Shown here one piece after another: positions 10,881 to 22,368 of a stretch of DNA of 64,000 nt. The translations under genes and the position numbers were made by a program. The stretch is from Lutjanus erythropterus (Eukaryota > Chordata > Actinopteri > Lutjaniformes > Lutjanidae): NCBI GenBank assembly GCA_020091685.1, contig CM034607.1, forward strand, positions 28,854,645-28,918,644, written 5' to 3'. Below the pieces are notes generated by a model. The model ran no database searches and was not told the origin of the DNA. It saw nothing but the letters and a program-made list of their open reading frames with translations. Each line of letters starts with the position of its first letter. Positions within the stretch are counted from its first letter, which is position 1.

Positions 10881-12310
10881 CGACTGTCACCGTGAGTGAC
10901 GCCTTCATGCATAGCTGGACCGCCTTGTCCAAAGGGCTTTGTATCCACCGAGTTGTTGACGTGAAAGTTGGCAGGAACACGGAAGAAAATCAAGTCGCAA
11001 CAGAACCACAATCAAAAGGACACAAAGAGAAATCCTTGAACTTAAATTAACTGGACTTTAAAATAAAAAAAGGAGAGGCCTTTTAGCTGTCATATGTACA
11101 CCCGTGTATTTTGACACTCTATGTCTTGTTGGACATAAATATCATACGAATACCACGGCATTTCATGCAGGTGTGTTTGCCGCAACATGGAGACCACAAA
11201 CGCAACTTACAGTTTATTCAGATTCAAGACTTCTGTGCTGCTGTAATGCCCGAAAAACAAATGAAAAAAGCGGACTTTTAACGAGCTGGATGTAGACTAC
11301 ACACTCTTATTGTAGCATGGACGTCAAATCACCTGAGGAGTTTAAGCAGCACCGTCTTCAGCTGAGGTTTTTGTAGCTGTGAGCTTTGAAGAAGGTGTCG
11401 AGCGTGGACTTTTTCGCAGTGGATTTTTAGACCTTGGACCACGGACCAAGTATGCTGATGGATAAAACTCAACTTAGATGTAGTCAAAGAGCAAGCCGGA
11501 CTCTTTTTTTTCAGTGATGAGAACTGCTGCCACTGTCCCGGACACAGAGGAATGTTTTCACACTGGAGTGAAAGAGAGAGCCGCTGGTAATAAGAGCCCA
11601 CGGTGGTTCTTAAGAAAAGGGGAAAGACTTTGTGAGGATATCCGTAGGCCTTTCAAAGAATCCATTTTCTCCAGACATCAAAAATACCCCTGGCTTTGTG
11701 ATAGGTACAGATGCAAAGCCCGCGTTTCTTAGAAGATAGCGAGTGCCCTCTCTGAACTAGTCCTTTGTCTGCATTTCCTGCCTTCACACTGTAACAACCC
11801 AAGAAAAATACAGACCCTGGACTAGTAATTTGACGGCACTTTGGCTTTGGTAGACGTGTTTTTTTTGTTCCGATGCATTTACCTTCAGCACTTGGCGTAG
11901 ATTTTCCGGATGTCAAACCTTTCTCCTCGCAGCAATCAGCAGAGTCATTCAGATTTCAGAATGCCACTAATTTACAATTCCTGAAAAAAAACCCTCTCTC
12001 TCTCTCTCAGCAAGCCAGTTCCCTTTTAATCCCAGACAAACCCGTCTCCGTCCTGTTTCCTTTTCCACTTCAGAGGTTCCCAGCCAATCAGTGCTGATGG
12101 TCATTGCCGCAGTCACGGTCACCATAGAAACGACCCCATACAGTCGCCATAGCGCGGCAGGTGCCTGAGGAGAAATTGTGCTTTGAGTCTCAAAGTAACG
12201 CTGCCGCCATTTTGTTAAAAAAAACAAAAACAAAACAACAACAGTAACAAAAAAAAAACAAACCAACACGTGTGAATGTGCAAATAAAGTTCACTTTTTT
12301 ATATTGTAAT
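10881..12310 (+). other. efna3: Probable efna3 3' untranslated region
   Basis: About 1.4 kb between the stop codon and the last good poly(A) signal. It contains no recognised transposon, unlike most of the window, but has T-, A- and CT-rich patches (for example a CT run near 11996-12008 and A runs at 12217-12258). Candidate poly(A) signals are at 11062-11067 and 12283-12288. The extent is inferred; without transcript data a shorter UTR is possible. Confidence 0.5.
12283..12288 (+). terminator. efna3: AATAAA poly(A) signal, likely efna3 mRNA end
   Basis: A canonical hexamer about 1.4 kb after the stop codon is followed by GTTCACTTTTTTATATTGT, a U/GU-rich downstream element. An alternative AATAAA at 11062 lies in an A-rich run and lacks a comparable U-rich element. 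Confidence 0.45.
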
Positions 12311-12781
12311 ACAGGACAAACGTAGGCTGGCATTAATCAAATTACAATGTTGTGCTTTTTTAATTTATTTACTTTTCAAATGTATTTATTTTAACATTAA
12401 AGTATATTATTTATCTACCTAATTTATTAGTGTGCATTTGTAGGCCTTTGCTCAATAAGCTATTGTGCCATTTTTTAATTCTTTTTTTTAAACAGTGGAA
12501 TTTTTACTGCAGCATTTTGCTTGTGTAGATAAAATAGTCAGATGTAATTCAGCCTGACAAAACGAGAGGGTTGTTGGTTATGACTAATCAGTAGGGACAT
12601 ACAGCGAGTAACCCTGCTCTCACGTAACAGATACAGCTAACCAGAGCATGTCATGAACCAACTGTGAACGCACAGACGGAGCCGATGTTGATGGAAGGGC
12701 GGCATTCCTCCAGTGCTGCACTTGCGAAACAAAGGAGTCTGCATTGTAATGTATATTTATAATACATGCCGGTTATGGAAT
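12311..12781. other. Non-coding; AT-rich, nothing recognised
   Basis: Immediately downstream of the inferred transcript end. No exon or known repeat was seen. Confidence 0.35.
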
Positions 12782-12850
12782 GTGAGTTTGTGTGTGTGTG
12801 TGCACAAGTGTGTGTGTGAGTATGTGTGTGGCTTTATCTGCCTGCTTTCC

Positions 12851-12887
<37 letters not shown>

Positions 12888-12960
12888 GTGGGAGCGAGTG
12901 AGAGGAAAAAAAAACATATGTGTGCACATTTGTGTGCGTATGTATGTGGAATGTGTTTGT
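12782..12960 (+). repeat. Interrupted (TG)n microsatellite region
   Basis: Several imperfect TG tracts; the longest uninterrupted one is about 12853-12882. It generates overlapping open frames rich in Cys-Val or His-Thr on both strands, which are not genes. Confidence 0.85.
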
Positions 12961-13303
12961 CCGCGCTTTTCGAGTATGTGGCATTTAGAAATTTCGTACC
13001 CGTTAAGGAGTCGTTTGTAGGATCTGAATATGCAAGTGTGTATGAGAGAATGTGCTTTTCTGTAATGTTAGTTTACGTTAACGGGGGTTTGGGAAGCGGG
13101 CGAAAAGCATTTAACTGATGTTGAAGACAACCACAAAGAAATGTGTTTACCTTTGACAAGAATGAATTAAAAAAAAACTGTAAATTGATCCAAGAATGAT
13201 TAAAACAATGCCAATTAAAATCTTTTTTGCAAATTTACTTTTGTGTGTTTGTTTAAAGGTGCATTGCAAACTAACTGTAGGGGAGACCTGGGACTGTTGT
13301 AAC

Positions 13304-13418
13304 CAGTGTTGGGCAAGTTACTGTAGTATAGTACATAGTTACATTTACTGGTTATTTCAAAAGTAATCACCAAATACTGCATTATAAAAGTAATTAGTAC
13401 TAAGGAAAGTAACTTTTG
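13304..13418 (+). repeat. Fragment of 'CAGTGTTGGGCAAGTTAC' interspersed repeat
   Basis: It starts CAGTGTTGGGCAAGTTACT and contains AAAAGTAAT / GTAACTTTTG words, typical of a widespread fish repeat with that left end. The right end is missing. Confidence 0.55.
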
Positions 13419-13692
13419 CACAATATAGCTATATCATTTTGTTATTACTATATTATTTAACATAGTTGTATTATTTTAGAGTAGTTATATGACTGTCACA
13501 TTTTTATTTATCATTGTACCCATTATCGCTAATAGGAGTTATTAATACTCCCAACCACCGATGGCAGCAAAGACCAGCATCTCCCTGTAAGACAGTAGGC
13601 TTCAGCAGAAGAAGACCTCACTAGAAGCTGGATATGTTAACTAAGTGTTGCTACAGTAGTTAATAAATAAGTATAAGATGAACAGTTCATAA
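13419..13692. other. Non-coding; nothing recognised
   Basis: AT-rich linker between two repeat insertions. Confidence 0.3.
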
Positions 13693-13992
13693 CAGGGGTC
13701 AGCGACCTGCGAATGTGGAGCCACACGTGACTCTTTTGCCTCTCTAATGGCCCCCTGTGGCTTTGAAAAATAAATGTGTTAATATTTCATCAGCTGAAAT
13801 GTGTGTCATAGCCTTTGTCTGCGACTCAACGCCTTTGCATCTTAATTTTGCTGTTGGCTCATCTTGAGCCTCCTTCGGCTATAGCTGCGGGGAAAAAAGG
13901 CTTCAGGGAAAATAGAAAATTTAATAATTGCAGCTTCAGGCAAAAAAAAAAGCCATTAAACGTTCTTTTGATCTAAAGGTTGCTGACCCTTG
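13693..13992. mobile_element. hAT-type MITE, 300 bp
   Basis: Left terminus CAGGGGTCAGCGACCT; the inverse of the right terminus is CAAGGGTCAGCAACCT. This is the well-known fish family whose interior reads GGAGCCACACGTGACTCTTTTGCC. CAG/CTG-type ends and the length fit a non-autonomous hAT element. Flanking 8-mers (GTTCATAA and GGTTATAT) match only 5 of 8, so the target-site duplication has decayed or the ends are slightly off. Confidence 0.75.
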
Positions 13993-14141
13993 GGTTATAT
14001 TATATTGTGATGAAAAAAAAGCTCTAATGGCCTGAACTGTCCTGCACCACTGTAAGTCTGGATGATGTTCGATCATAAATCGGGGAATCTGCTGTGTTTG
14101 TCTGCTACGTCCTCTGTCCTCAACTTTCAGGTAAGACAAAG

Positions 14142-14400
14142 GCTGTGTTCAAAGTCACTGACTACTCACTATATAGTTCGCTATATACTGAGTTTGCCAT
14201 TTTTTAGTGCTGTCCAAATACACACTGAGAATTATTATACCTCTCCCATAATGTCACTAACCAAGCACTATATCCCATAATGCATTGCAATGAAAGGAAA
14301 AAGTCCAAAAGTCTTGATTTTTCACTATAAAGTGAACTCACTACATAACTGTGAATAGAAATGCTTAGATAGTGAGTGGGGAGTGGTGAATGAGTGAAAC
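14142..14400. repeat. 'ACTCACTATATAG' interspersed repeat
   Basis: Begins GGCTGTGTTCAAAGTCACT and holds several ACTCACTATATAG / CACTATAAAGTGAACTCACTA phrases in both orientations, giving local palindromes. It matches a dispersed fish repeat built around the same words. Ends approximate. Confidence 0.5.
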
Positions 14401-14865
14401 AAGCAAAAGTAATGAGCGCATTTATATTTAAATAATTCTGTTCTTCATTTCAGAAAAGTAATTAATATTAATCAATAGTGTACATTCCCCTGTCCTTTAT
14501 GAGGGAACAGGAGAGGTGGCACAGTGGAATTTCAGATAAGAGAGGCACATTTTCTATTAGTGTTATTGTTGCCTTGACTTAACATAACTTCAAACAGCAG
14601 TTTCTCAAGTTTAATTGGCTTTCATGCTAGCTTAAAGCCCACATTCTAAAACAGTTAGCTATTCAACGGCAGATTTGGGAGGGGACAGTTGTAACAGTTC
14701 ATTAAAATGATGAGAATTTCTGCATTGTGTGCCTGGAACACTTTGCAGACTCACTCTGCGGTGTCAGTTCTGGGCCCACAAAGCTGCACCCCAGAGGCAA
14801 CCGTCTACATTTTCCACAACTGTGACAGTGACTGAACCCTCATGTGACACATTCAGGAATACAGT

Positions 14866-14866
<1 letters not shown>
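14401..14866. other. Non-coding; nothing recognised
   Basis: No repeat, exon or RNA gene seen. The 94-codon frame at 14729-15013 reads through the CA repeat and is unsupported. Confidence 0.3.

Positions 14867-14903
<37 letters not shown>
14867..14903 (+). repeat. (CA)18 microsatellite
   Basis: Uninterrupted CA dinucleotide run. Confidence 0.95.
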
Positions 14904-14905
<2 letters not shown>

Positions 14906-15477
14906 TTTTTGACACTTAAGATTGTTCACTTCATTCAAAAATGGTTTATTCTTTATTCTTCCATGGAGTTATTTCATAAATTGCATAGGTTGGATTTTAA
15001 ATCAGCTAATTAGCTCTCATTGTTACATCCCTAGCTGTTACAACTTACCCCAGTAGTGGGGTAGGTTTTTTTAGGTTTTCATTTGACATTAAAGGAGAAA
15101 TATGTAATATATTTACTGTTCGTGAGTTGTAGGACAATAATCTTTTAGAAGGAGTAATTGCAATTGTTAATATGAGCAATATGTTAACGGAGTCTGGCAG
15201 GCAGTGAGTCGGGCAGTCACTGAACTTCACAGTGTGTATTTTCAGAGCAGTGGGCTTTTATTTTCATGATAAAAGGCTTAATTTTATATTGACTGACAGT
15301 TACAAAGTGTACAAAGTGTCTTCTTCTCTTGGCGTTGTCAAAATATAAATTTGCACTCGTCTTGTGCTCGTTTAGATTCAGAGTCCCTGCAGCCTGCAGG
15401 CAACCTGCTCGAGCTTTGAGTTTGTGGAGGAGAGGATGGGAGGAAACAACTCTCTTCAACCACAGACCGTACAGGCT

Positions 15478-16400
15478 GGGGTTCTTCAACGTTTTTTAGA
15501 CCACAGACACCTTAAAGAGGCAGACCATCTTCTTTGTTTTGCACTAACCTGTAGCTACTAACTCAGCAGCATGGCTAACGTCGGGAGCATTAGTCTCTTC
15601 ACTTCAGTTTCTGAGGTGGAGACGTGTGTCAGACAAAGAACACTGTCCGTGCACTTTGGATAAAACTGCTGCTAACTGGCATAATTTGTTTTTCAGGCAC
15701 CTGCAACAGCCTTCCTGAGGAAATTCTGTTAGGAAAATCCATTGCATCTTTTAAAATACACATTTTTATAGACAGGGAAGTATCTGAAACATGCCACTAG
15801 AAAGTCTAGAATGTTTGTCTTTGCTGTTGTTTTTTTTTTTCTTTTTGTGGCCTTTATAATTTTATTTATAGGACAGCTGAAGATAGGACAGGAAAGGAAG
15901 AGAGAATGGGGGAATGACATCCAGCAAAAGGGCCGACTGCAGATGACTCACAGCCTCGGTACACGGGCCGAACGCTCTACCAAATGAGCTACAAGGCCAC
16001 CAGTATCTGTTTTTATTGCCTTTTATTTGTTTTACGCTTTACTTTTTAGTTTTTGTTTTGTATTTTTTGCCTATTTTATCTTGCATTATTGTTTTATTAT
16101 TGCTCTATTTTTAGTGGGGATGGGGATTTTAAAGCATTTTAAGTTATTATTGTTATTATTACTATCACAATAATACGTACCTGCCTAGGTTGCCATTATG
16201 GATAAGCAGATATGGATTTAGTATGGATGCGATTAGCGAGCTTTTGTCAATGTCGTTATAAACTAAATGTTTTGTTTGTTTGTTTTTTTCAAAATATGAC
16301 AATTTGTCTTTATTTATAATATGTTGGATTCACGTTAATGTGTATTTTAAGAAAGAAGAAAAACTTTTGCGGCCTCCCAGTAACTCTGAGGAACCCTTAG
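15478..16400. mobile_element. Second-level insertion, 'GGGTTCTTCAACGTTTTTTAGACC' repeat
   Basis: It starts GGGGTTCTTCAACGTTTTTTAG and ends in a segment with GCGGCCTCCCAGTAACTCTGAGGAACCC. Both ends are reminiscent of a fish hAT-like repeat with 'GGTTCT-AACCTTTTT' termini. Its interior carries the SINE at 15838-16001. The ends are degraded, so limits are approximate. Confidence 0.4.
15838..16001 (-). mobile_element. tRNA-derived SINE
   Basis: On the minus strand it begins GGTGGCCTTGTAGCTCATTT, with a tRNA A-box-like TAGCTCATTTGG and GGTAGAGCG. A degraded B box follows, then a unique body containing GGATGTCATTCCCCCATTCTC. This order matches an abundant percomorph tRNA-SINE, and the end is A-rich (T/C-rich on the + strand, 15825-15845). 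It carries no functional tRNA, since the anticodon arm and B box are not intact. Confidence 0.65.
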
Positions 16401-16501
16401 TCACCAAGGATATTAAACAGGGATTAAACATTTAATATACTGTTGTTGACTGCATTTGGACTGTAGGATTCCTTTAGGATTTTACATACTGCTCCTTTAA
16501 C

Positions 16502-17315
16502 TAACACAATCTGTGGCTCCAACTGATTTTTTTTGTAGTGGACAAACATAGGTACCATGCATCAAAGTTTGAGAGATCTATCATGAACCACCACGGAGTT
16601 ACTGACGCTCAAACAAGCAGTGTTACTCCCGTCCCCGGTCTCCCCTAACTGTTTCTTTGCGCTGGAATAACATCCAGCCTCCTCCTTCGACTCTGTCTGC
16701 CCTTTCTTTATCTGCACGGTGACTCCTTCACCTTCGCTCACCCTGCACTCGCGTCTGTTTGTTTTTTCTTGAGCACTACTTGAACGCGACGCTCTCCGTC
16801 TTTCTCTCACACTCCTCTCTCAGATGTGTTGGTTGTGAGCAGACATGTAAACAGACAGCAGCGCTCTGGCTGCACACACACTCTCTGTGTCAAACCATCA
16901 CCCTGTCTCACGTGGCCCGTCCTTACAGCACCTCGCTCCGGTCTCGCAGAACACTTCGTCTGCCATAAAACATAATGACAGCATTGTGGGGGGGAGTCAC
17001 AGCTCCACATCTCCCACTCCATCCATCTCTTTTTCTCCCCCCTCCAAAAAAAAAAAAAGAAAAAAGAAAAAACACCTGCAAGCCATTCATGTCTCCACAA
17101 ATCTGTCTCTCCACGTCGCTCTCTGTTCCCTCAGCCCCCGTCAGATTCATTCTAATCTTTGTACGCAGAACAGAAAGAACCTGACAATAGGGAGGGACAC
17201 ACGTCTCGCACGCACTAATGTCCATGTCAGAAGGGACGGAGGGGGCAGATAAGATTTAGTCTTTGATGTTACACATCAGGCCTGATAACACATGAGAGAG
17301 AAACAGAAAGAAGAA
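16502..17315. other. Non-coding; pyrimidine-rich, A-rich tract
   Basis: Contains an A-rich run at about 17045-17071 and CTCTCT-rich patches. The open frames here on both strands are short and mutually overlapping. No splice-bounded exon was recognised. Confidence 0.35.
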
Positions 17316-18011
17316 CACTCTGAGAAATAACAGCTCCGAAAGGGTTCTTCCTGGAGCGCTGAGGTTCTACCCAGAACCATCTGCTTTTGAAGAACCCCTT
17401 TTGAAGAAAGGGTTCCGTTAAGGACCCTTTTCATCCAAAGACCTGCTTTTCAATGAAAGAGCTCTTCAAGGATTGTTGAATTCCTTTTGTGCCAAATTTA
17501 AAAGAGTAGAACCCTCTGGTTGGGTTCGAGATAAAACCATAAAACCCTTGGGACATAAAAGGGTCTGCAGGAGAACCTCCTGGGTGGGCTCCTGGTAGCA
17601 CCATTAAAAGGTGGAAATGTTATAGATGGAAACCCCAGAGATGGTTTTGTGTGGAACCCTTACACAATAGAAGGGTTCTCTGCTCTAGATAAAACTCTAA
17701 AGCCCATCGAATATAAAAGGGTTCTCGGCAGGGTTCTGGCTAAAACCCTTGGAGAGGTTCGCAGTAGAACCCCCTGGGTGGGTTCTTGTTGGCACTCTTA
17801 TGAGGTAAAAAGCTTCTGAATAGTATCTCCTTAGAGATGGTTCTAGGTGGAACCATTACACCATAGAAAGGTTTCTTGCAGAACATCTCATAGAGGTGAA
17901 ACTTTTCACAGATGATTCTGTCAGCGATGACCCTTATATGAGGTTCTACCAGTAACCAAAAAGCCGAAGAACCCTTTATGGTTCTAGTTAGCATCTTTAT
18001 TTCTAAGCGTG
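17316..18011. mobile_element. 'GGTTCT' palindrome-rich element, copy 1
   Basis: Ends CACTCTGAGAAATAA (left) and, inverted, CACGCTTAGAAATAA (right). The 0.7-kb body is a chain of GGGTTCT / AGAACCC half-sites about 20-40 bp apart (for example GAGGTTCTACCCAGAACC), so it folds into many small hairpins. Two more copies with the same ends lie at 57815-58336 and 58835-59620. It is a non-coding element; the class is uncertain. Confidence 0.7.
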
Positions 18012-18064
18012 TGGGTTCCACAGCTGTCTGTCACCTCTGGCTCGCAAACGTGAGTCAGACGGTA

Positions 18065-18066
<2 letters not shown>

Positions 18067-18118
<52 letters not shown>
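18067..18118 (+). repeat. (TG)26 microsatellite
   Basis: Uninterrupted TG run, followed by CGTGCAG. Confidence 0.95.
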
Positions 18119-18122
<4 letters not shown>

Positions 18123-19430
18123 CAGACGACTCGTGCCAAGAACATTTTAAAGCTAATTTAATAGACTTTGTGTGATTGACGATTTACTTGACAAAGTGTG
18201 AGTCATACTTAGCCAAGCAGGTTACAATGAAGTGATCACGTCTATTAATATCTGTTTCACAAGCAGTTTGACTCTGATTCTGTCTGACATGTGTGCGTTT
18301 AGCTGACAGACTGATAATTGTTGAATATTACAGTAGGTCTTGGCTCGCGGTTCCATGCCTGCTTATAGGTTTGGACTTGCACATAAACGCCTCAGTGTTT
18401 TGACACCCGGGGAACAGGGGAAAGGGTTTTAGCTTCTGCTCCGGGGCCCGAGTTGACAACTTAAACCATCATTTTGGAGGAAATCGGCCTGCTTCACTTT
18501 TTTTTTTTTTTTTTTTGGCAGCAGGGCTGTCTCTAGTTAGTTATATAAGGGAATTAACACTGTCATATTAACACCTTAAATTCGTGTCTGGGAAAGCTTA
18601 TGTTTTGCTTGTGCCTAAATGAAAGTTTAATTGATCTGCTTACTATTCAAATGAGAGGATCAGGAGTGTTGGCAGTGGATTAAAAACGCTCTACCTTTCC
18701 CCGAGCAGCTGACACCGAGCCTCACGTTTCCACCGTGAAACAGAGATCTAACAACCGCTCTGTCCAGACTCTAACTAAGGAAGACATTCCATTAGCGAAA
18801 GGAGATGACCTGTTCTCCGTTTGGAGGCATATTATCGTTTTCTGAATCATTTACTGTGAGATAAGCCATCTGTAGCATGGGCAGGGCTACGCAGTCGAGA
18901 AGAATTCCCCTGACAAGCCGCACCGTCTGGCCCAAACAATGAAACAGATGCCTCATCCTCTGAGAACTTGTTACGGCTCAGGACATCAATGAGACAATCA
19001 TGGAGACTGGTGCTGCCTTCAAGTGCTCCTTGGAAACTCCTATATCGAGGCTGGGAGTCGTAAAAAAAAAAAAAAAAAAATGAGTTGTGGCTCATTCAGA
19101 TGCCTCTGGCCAGAAAATTATGTAATTGGCAAAAATCTGAGGGTTTATTTTTGGAATCATGCAGCACAAGAAAGAAATCTGGCAGATGCTTTTGTCCAAA
19201 ATGTTCCCCCTGCGTACAGAACGCGTGCACGCGCACACACACACAAACACACACACATCAGAGGTTGGTAAAATGTGAACAGACGGAGGCGAGAATCAAA
19301 CACCGACTCTTTGATTTATGACCAACCCGAGCAACCACCTGAGCAAATGCTGCCTACAAAATGTGTTATGGAAACAGACGTACTGATGACTCTGTTTTGC
19401 CCAAACTTCTGCACATATCACAGCTGCACA
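18119..19430. other. Non-coding; largely repeat-free, T and A runs
   Basis: A T run lies at about 18498-18518, an A run at 19062-19080 and a short CA-rich tract at 19226-19258. The rest (18540-19020) has no recognised repeat or exon. Confidence 0.35.
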
Positions 19431-20689
19431 TTAAAGGGACAGTTCACCCCAAAAGTCAGAAGTACAGACTTTTCCTCTCGCCTGTAGATTGTTTTGGTGT
19501 GAGTCGGAGTCTTGTAGAGACGCCTGCCTTCTCTCAAATATAATGGAACTAGATAGCACTCGGTTTGTTGTGGTCAAAGTGGCAAGAAATGCATTTGGAA
19601 AAACTTAACAGCAATGCCTCTCTCCAGAAATCTTGACCCACTTACTCAAGATTTCGAGTTCTTCTACAAGCTTGTCAGAGGAAACTAAAGCTGAGGAGGT
19701 CTGGGGTTTTCCCAGTGAAAAATCTGAATATAAGGGACTTTGTTTCCTGCATTCTGGAGACTTTTAAAGAATGAAATTAACAAAATAATAAGCACAGACA
19801 GATGACACTTGTTAGCTGGAAAACACAGCATTTAGCCTTACCTAAGCTAAGTTCAAATCTGATTACAGTAACGCAGAAAATGAATATTCTACAAATGTTT
19901 TTCTATGGGCATTTTAGTTAAGCTGCTCTTTCAAAAAAGTGCCCTTTCCTTTGAAACTTTCTGTAGGAATTCTTCTTTCTAGGACATGTGAGATTTGCTT
20001 GCATATTTCTTAGTACTATTCATTTCTCTCCGTCTCTCAGTCACTGAGGAGGACGAGGCCCGAGCGTGAATGTATTAACTGAATTTATAATTGAATTCCT
20101 TGCCAGAAACAAAACAAACAAAAGGAAAAAAGATGAGAAAAGCTGCTGATAGATTTGGGGGAAATACAGGAGAAGTGACAGAAAATGTTCTATCATCCAC
20201 CAACATCACAGTGCAGAAGGAAGCGTGCATCTACTCATGGATGAGAGGCTCGTCCTCATGACACTTGGCCGAGCTGTAACCTCTCGTCCACGAGTCGAAG
20301 TCCTTCTGAGACAGCTGGTGGGTGTAGTTTGGTACAAAGAAAATAGTTCCTACATGAAGCTACTTACAGCAAAGTTTGTGGATTATCTTGAGTGACCTGG
20401 TCATGATTTCTGGAAAGCGACATTGACTTTTTCAGATGTGTTTTTTGGGGCGGTTTGAACACCACGAGTTGAGTGCCATCTAGTTCCATTATATTTGAGA
20501 GGAGGCAGACATCTCTAGGGCCGATGTCTCCAAAAACTCTGCAGCTCACATCAGTAAGGTAAGAGGAAAAATATGCATTTTAATTTGCAAAACGTGGTGA
20601 CTCACACCAGAAGAATCCAGATGGATAAATACCATTGCAAGAGGAAGAGATATGCGTTTTTAATTTTTGCATTGAACTGTCCCTTTAAA
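19431..20689. mobile_element. Long MITE, 'CTCAAATATAATGGAACTAGAT' family, copy 1
   Basis: Left end TTAAAGGGACAGTTCACCCC; right end TTGAACTGTCCCTTTAAA is its inverse. The arms continue inverted: CTCTCAAATATAATGGAACT (19533) against AGTTCCATTATATTTGAGAG (20483). The interior GTGCAGAAGGAAGCGTGCATCTA (20211) recurs in the truncated copy at 51416-51663. About 1.26 kb, no coding sequence. Confidence 0.8.
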
Positions 20690-21290
20690 CAGAGTAAACA
20701 TGAAAACATTTATCAGTGTCGGCTAATTACACTAAATGCCACAGTCTTCTTTCTCTGGTGCTCAGCTTGTTTATGTGATATTTTAATTGAAATGCTTTGC
20801 GATCCAGAGCAGCTGCCAAGTTTCTCTCTGTGTTCTTTGTGTCATTCAGAGCCTGTTTGCACATATCACATATTATGCATTCAGTTGCTGCCCTGTGTCT
20901 TTTTCTGGATCATCTCTAGTCTGTTTTGGAAGCTTTTTTTCCCCAGTTTTCCTTGGATTTCTGACTCCAACTCCAGGTGGGACATGATGAATTACAAATA
21001 CTGTTACTGTAATTAAGTTTTCAGGTACTCTGTAGTATTTTTCTGAAAAGTTTTTTCCTTTTACTCCCTGGAATTCAACCACAGATATTTGTACTTTCTT
21101 CACATTACATTTTCAAAACAGTCTTGGTACCTCGGCTTTGATGCATTTGGCAGGAATCACTGATTGAGTCATTATGCGCCATATCAGTGTATAACATGCA
21201 TGACATAACGAAAAGAAAAGATCCAACTGTGGATAAAACATGAGGTTTAGTTGCACAGAAACAGCTTCACTCAGTCCTTCAACTTTTATC
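20690..21290. other. Non-coding; nothing recognised
   Basis: Open frames at 20573-21016 and on the minus strand at 20873-21103 overlap each other and the end of the MITE. They have no supporting features. Confidence 0.35.
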
Positions 21291-21520
21291 TAGTGCTGCA
21301 ACTAACGATTATTTTCATTACTGATTCATCTGTCAGTTCTTTTCTTGATTAATCGATTAGTTGTTTGGTTTATAAAAATGCCAAAAAAAAGGTGAAAAAT
21401 GGCGATCAGTGTTTCCTAAAGCCCGAGATGATGTCTTCAAATGTCTTGTTATGCCCACAACCCTAACTCTCCAACTCGGAGCGGAGCAAAGAAACCGTAA
21501 AATATTCACGTTTAAGAATA
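21291..21520 (+). repeat. 'TAGTGCTGCAACTAACGATTATTTT' interspersed repeat
   Basis: Starts TAGTGCTGCAACTAACGATT and contains TTGATTAATCGATTAGTTGTTT and AAATGTCTTGTTATGCCCACAA in the expected order for a very common teleost repeat. The right end is approximate. Confidence 0.7.
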
Positions 21521-22270
21521 AGAGACACAATTTGGGTAAAAATACTATTAAATTCTATTTAGAATTATGCAACTAACACAAACAGAGTTATACCTCCCAC
21601 TGTTCAGTCTGTCATCTGCATGCCAATAAACACCTCTGCATGTTCTTTTTAAAGGTTAATTTATTTTTGTTCTGCGCTCAGGTTTTCTACACTTTCAGGA
21701 TAAAAGTCTGATGACGAGGAAAACATGCTGGAGTGTAAACCACCTAACCCGCCGTCCACCCATAGGTGTCGCCAAAGCTTTCTTTCAGCCTGCGTTCCTG
21801 CAGCCAAGTGAGATTCAACACAGGACATCTGCAAAACATTATGCAACAGATTTACAGTAAGTATGTTTGCCTATAAGATACAAATTGAATTCAGAAAAAA
21901 TAATGTTGACAGCATTGAGTTGGTTTATGTATTACGTGGGCAGTGTGCCCTGAATAGATTTTTTTTTTTTTTTACTTTAAGCTGCTGAAGTTCAGTGGGA
22001 CTAAAATTTAATATCTCCCCAAACTCACTCAGGTTGTTTAGTGTGCCGTCGATGTCGCCAGCTGATGTTTGATTCATGTGAAGCTGCTCAGGGAGTGTTT
22101 ACAACACGACGATCAGCGGGGAGCGTTCAGGAACATAAAGCAAGTTCCAACAGGGTCATCACAACAGAGATAACCTCGTGGAATCTCTTATGTAACCGCT
22201 GAGAGGGTGAGTTGACCTACTGTACTAACATTTGTTGTCGACCCATCAGGAGTTCAGGGGTGAGTCGCCG
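21521..22270. other. Non-coding; nothing recognised
   Basis: No exon or repeat was recognised. A T run lies at 21960-21973. Confidence 0.3.
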
Positions 22271-22368
22271 CAGATTAAGAATAAATTTAGATTTCCCAGA
22301 TGAACAGACTGAATTATAATGTCAACTATTTTTGTTTTACAGTGAAATCTAAATTTATTCTTAATCTG
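22271..22368. repeat. Perfect 24-bp inverted repeat with 50-nt loop
   Basis: CAGATTAAGAATAAATTTAG plus ATTT (22271-22294) is exactly the inverse of 22345-22368. The outer ends are CAG and CTG. It would form a 24-bp hairpin in RNA or single-stranded DNA. No 8-bp target-site duplication is evident, so a tiny MITE is possible but not shown. Confidence 0.9.

Larger units (their letters stand above)
15088..16501. mobile_element. MITE with nested insertions (outer element)
   Basis: Left end CATTAAAGGAGAAATATGTAA; the inverse of the right end reads AGTTAAAGGAGCAGTATGTAA, so the two ends form terminal inverted repeats 1.4 kb apart. The first 390 bp match the copy at 2567-3092. The interior (from about 15478) is foreign, see the next two entries. 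No coding sequence. Confidence 0.6.

Noticed and set aside
12757-13118. Cys/Val- and His/Thr-rich frames
   Set aside because: Translation of TG/CA microsatellites.
15960-16001. A minus-strand tRNA gene
   Set aside because: The B box is degraded and a SINE body is attached; this is a tRNA-derived SINE.
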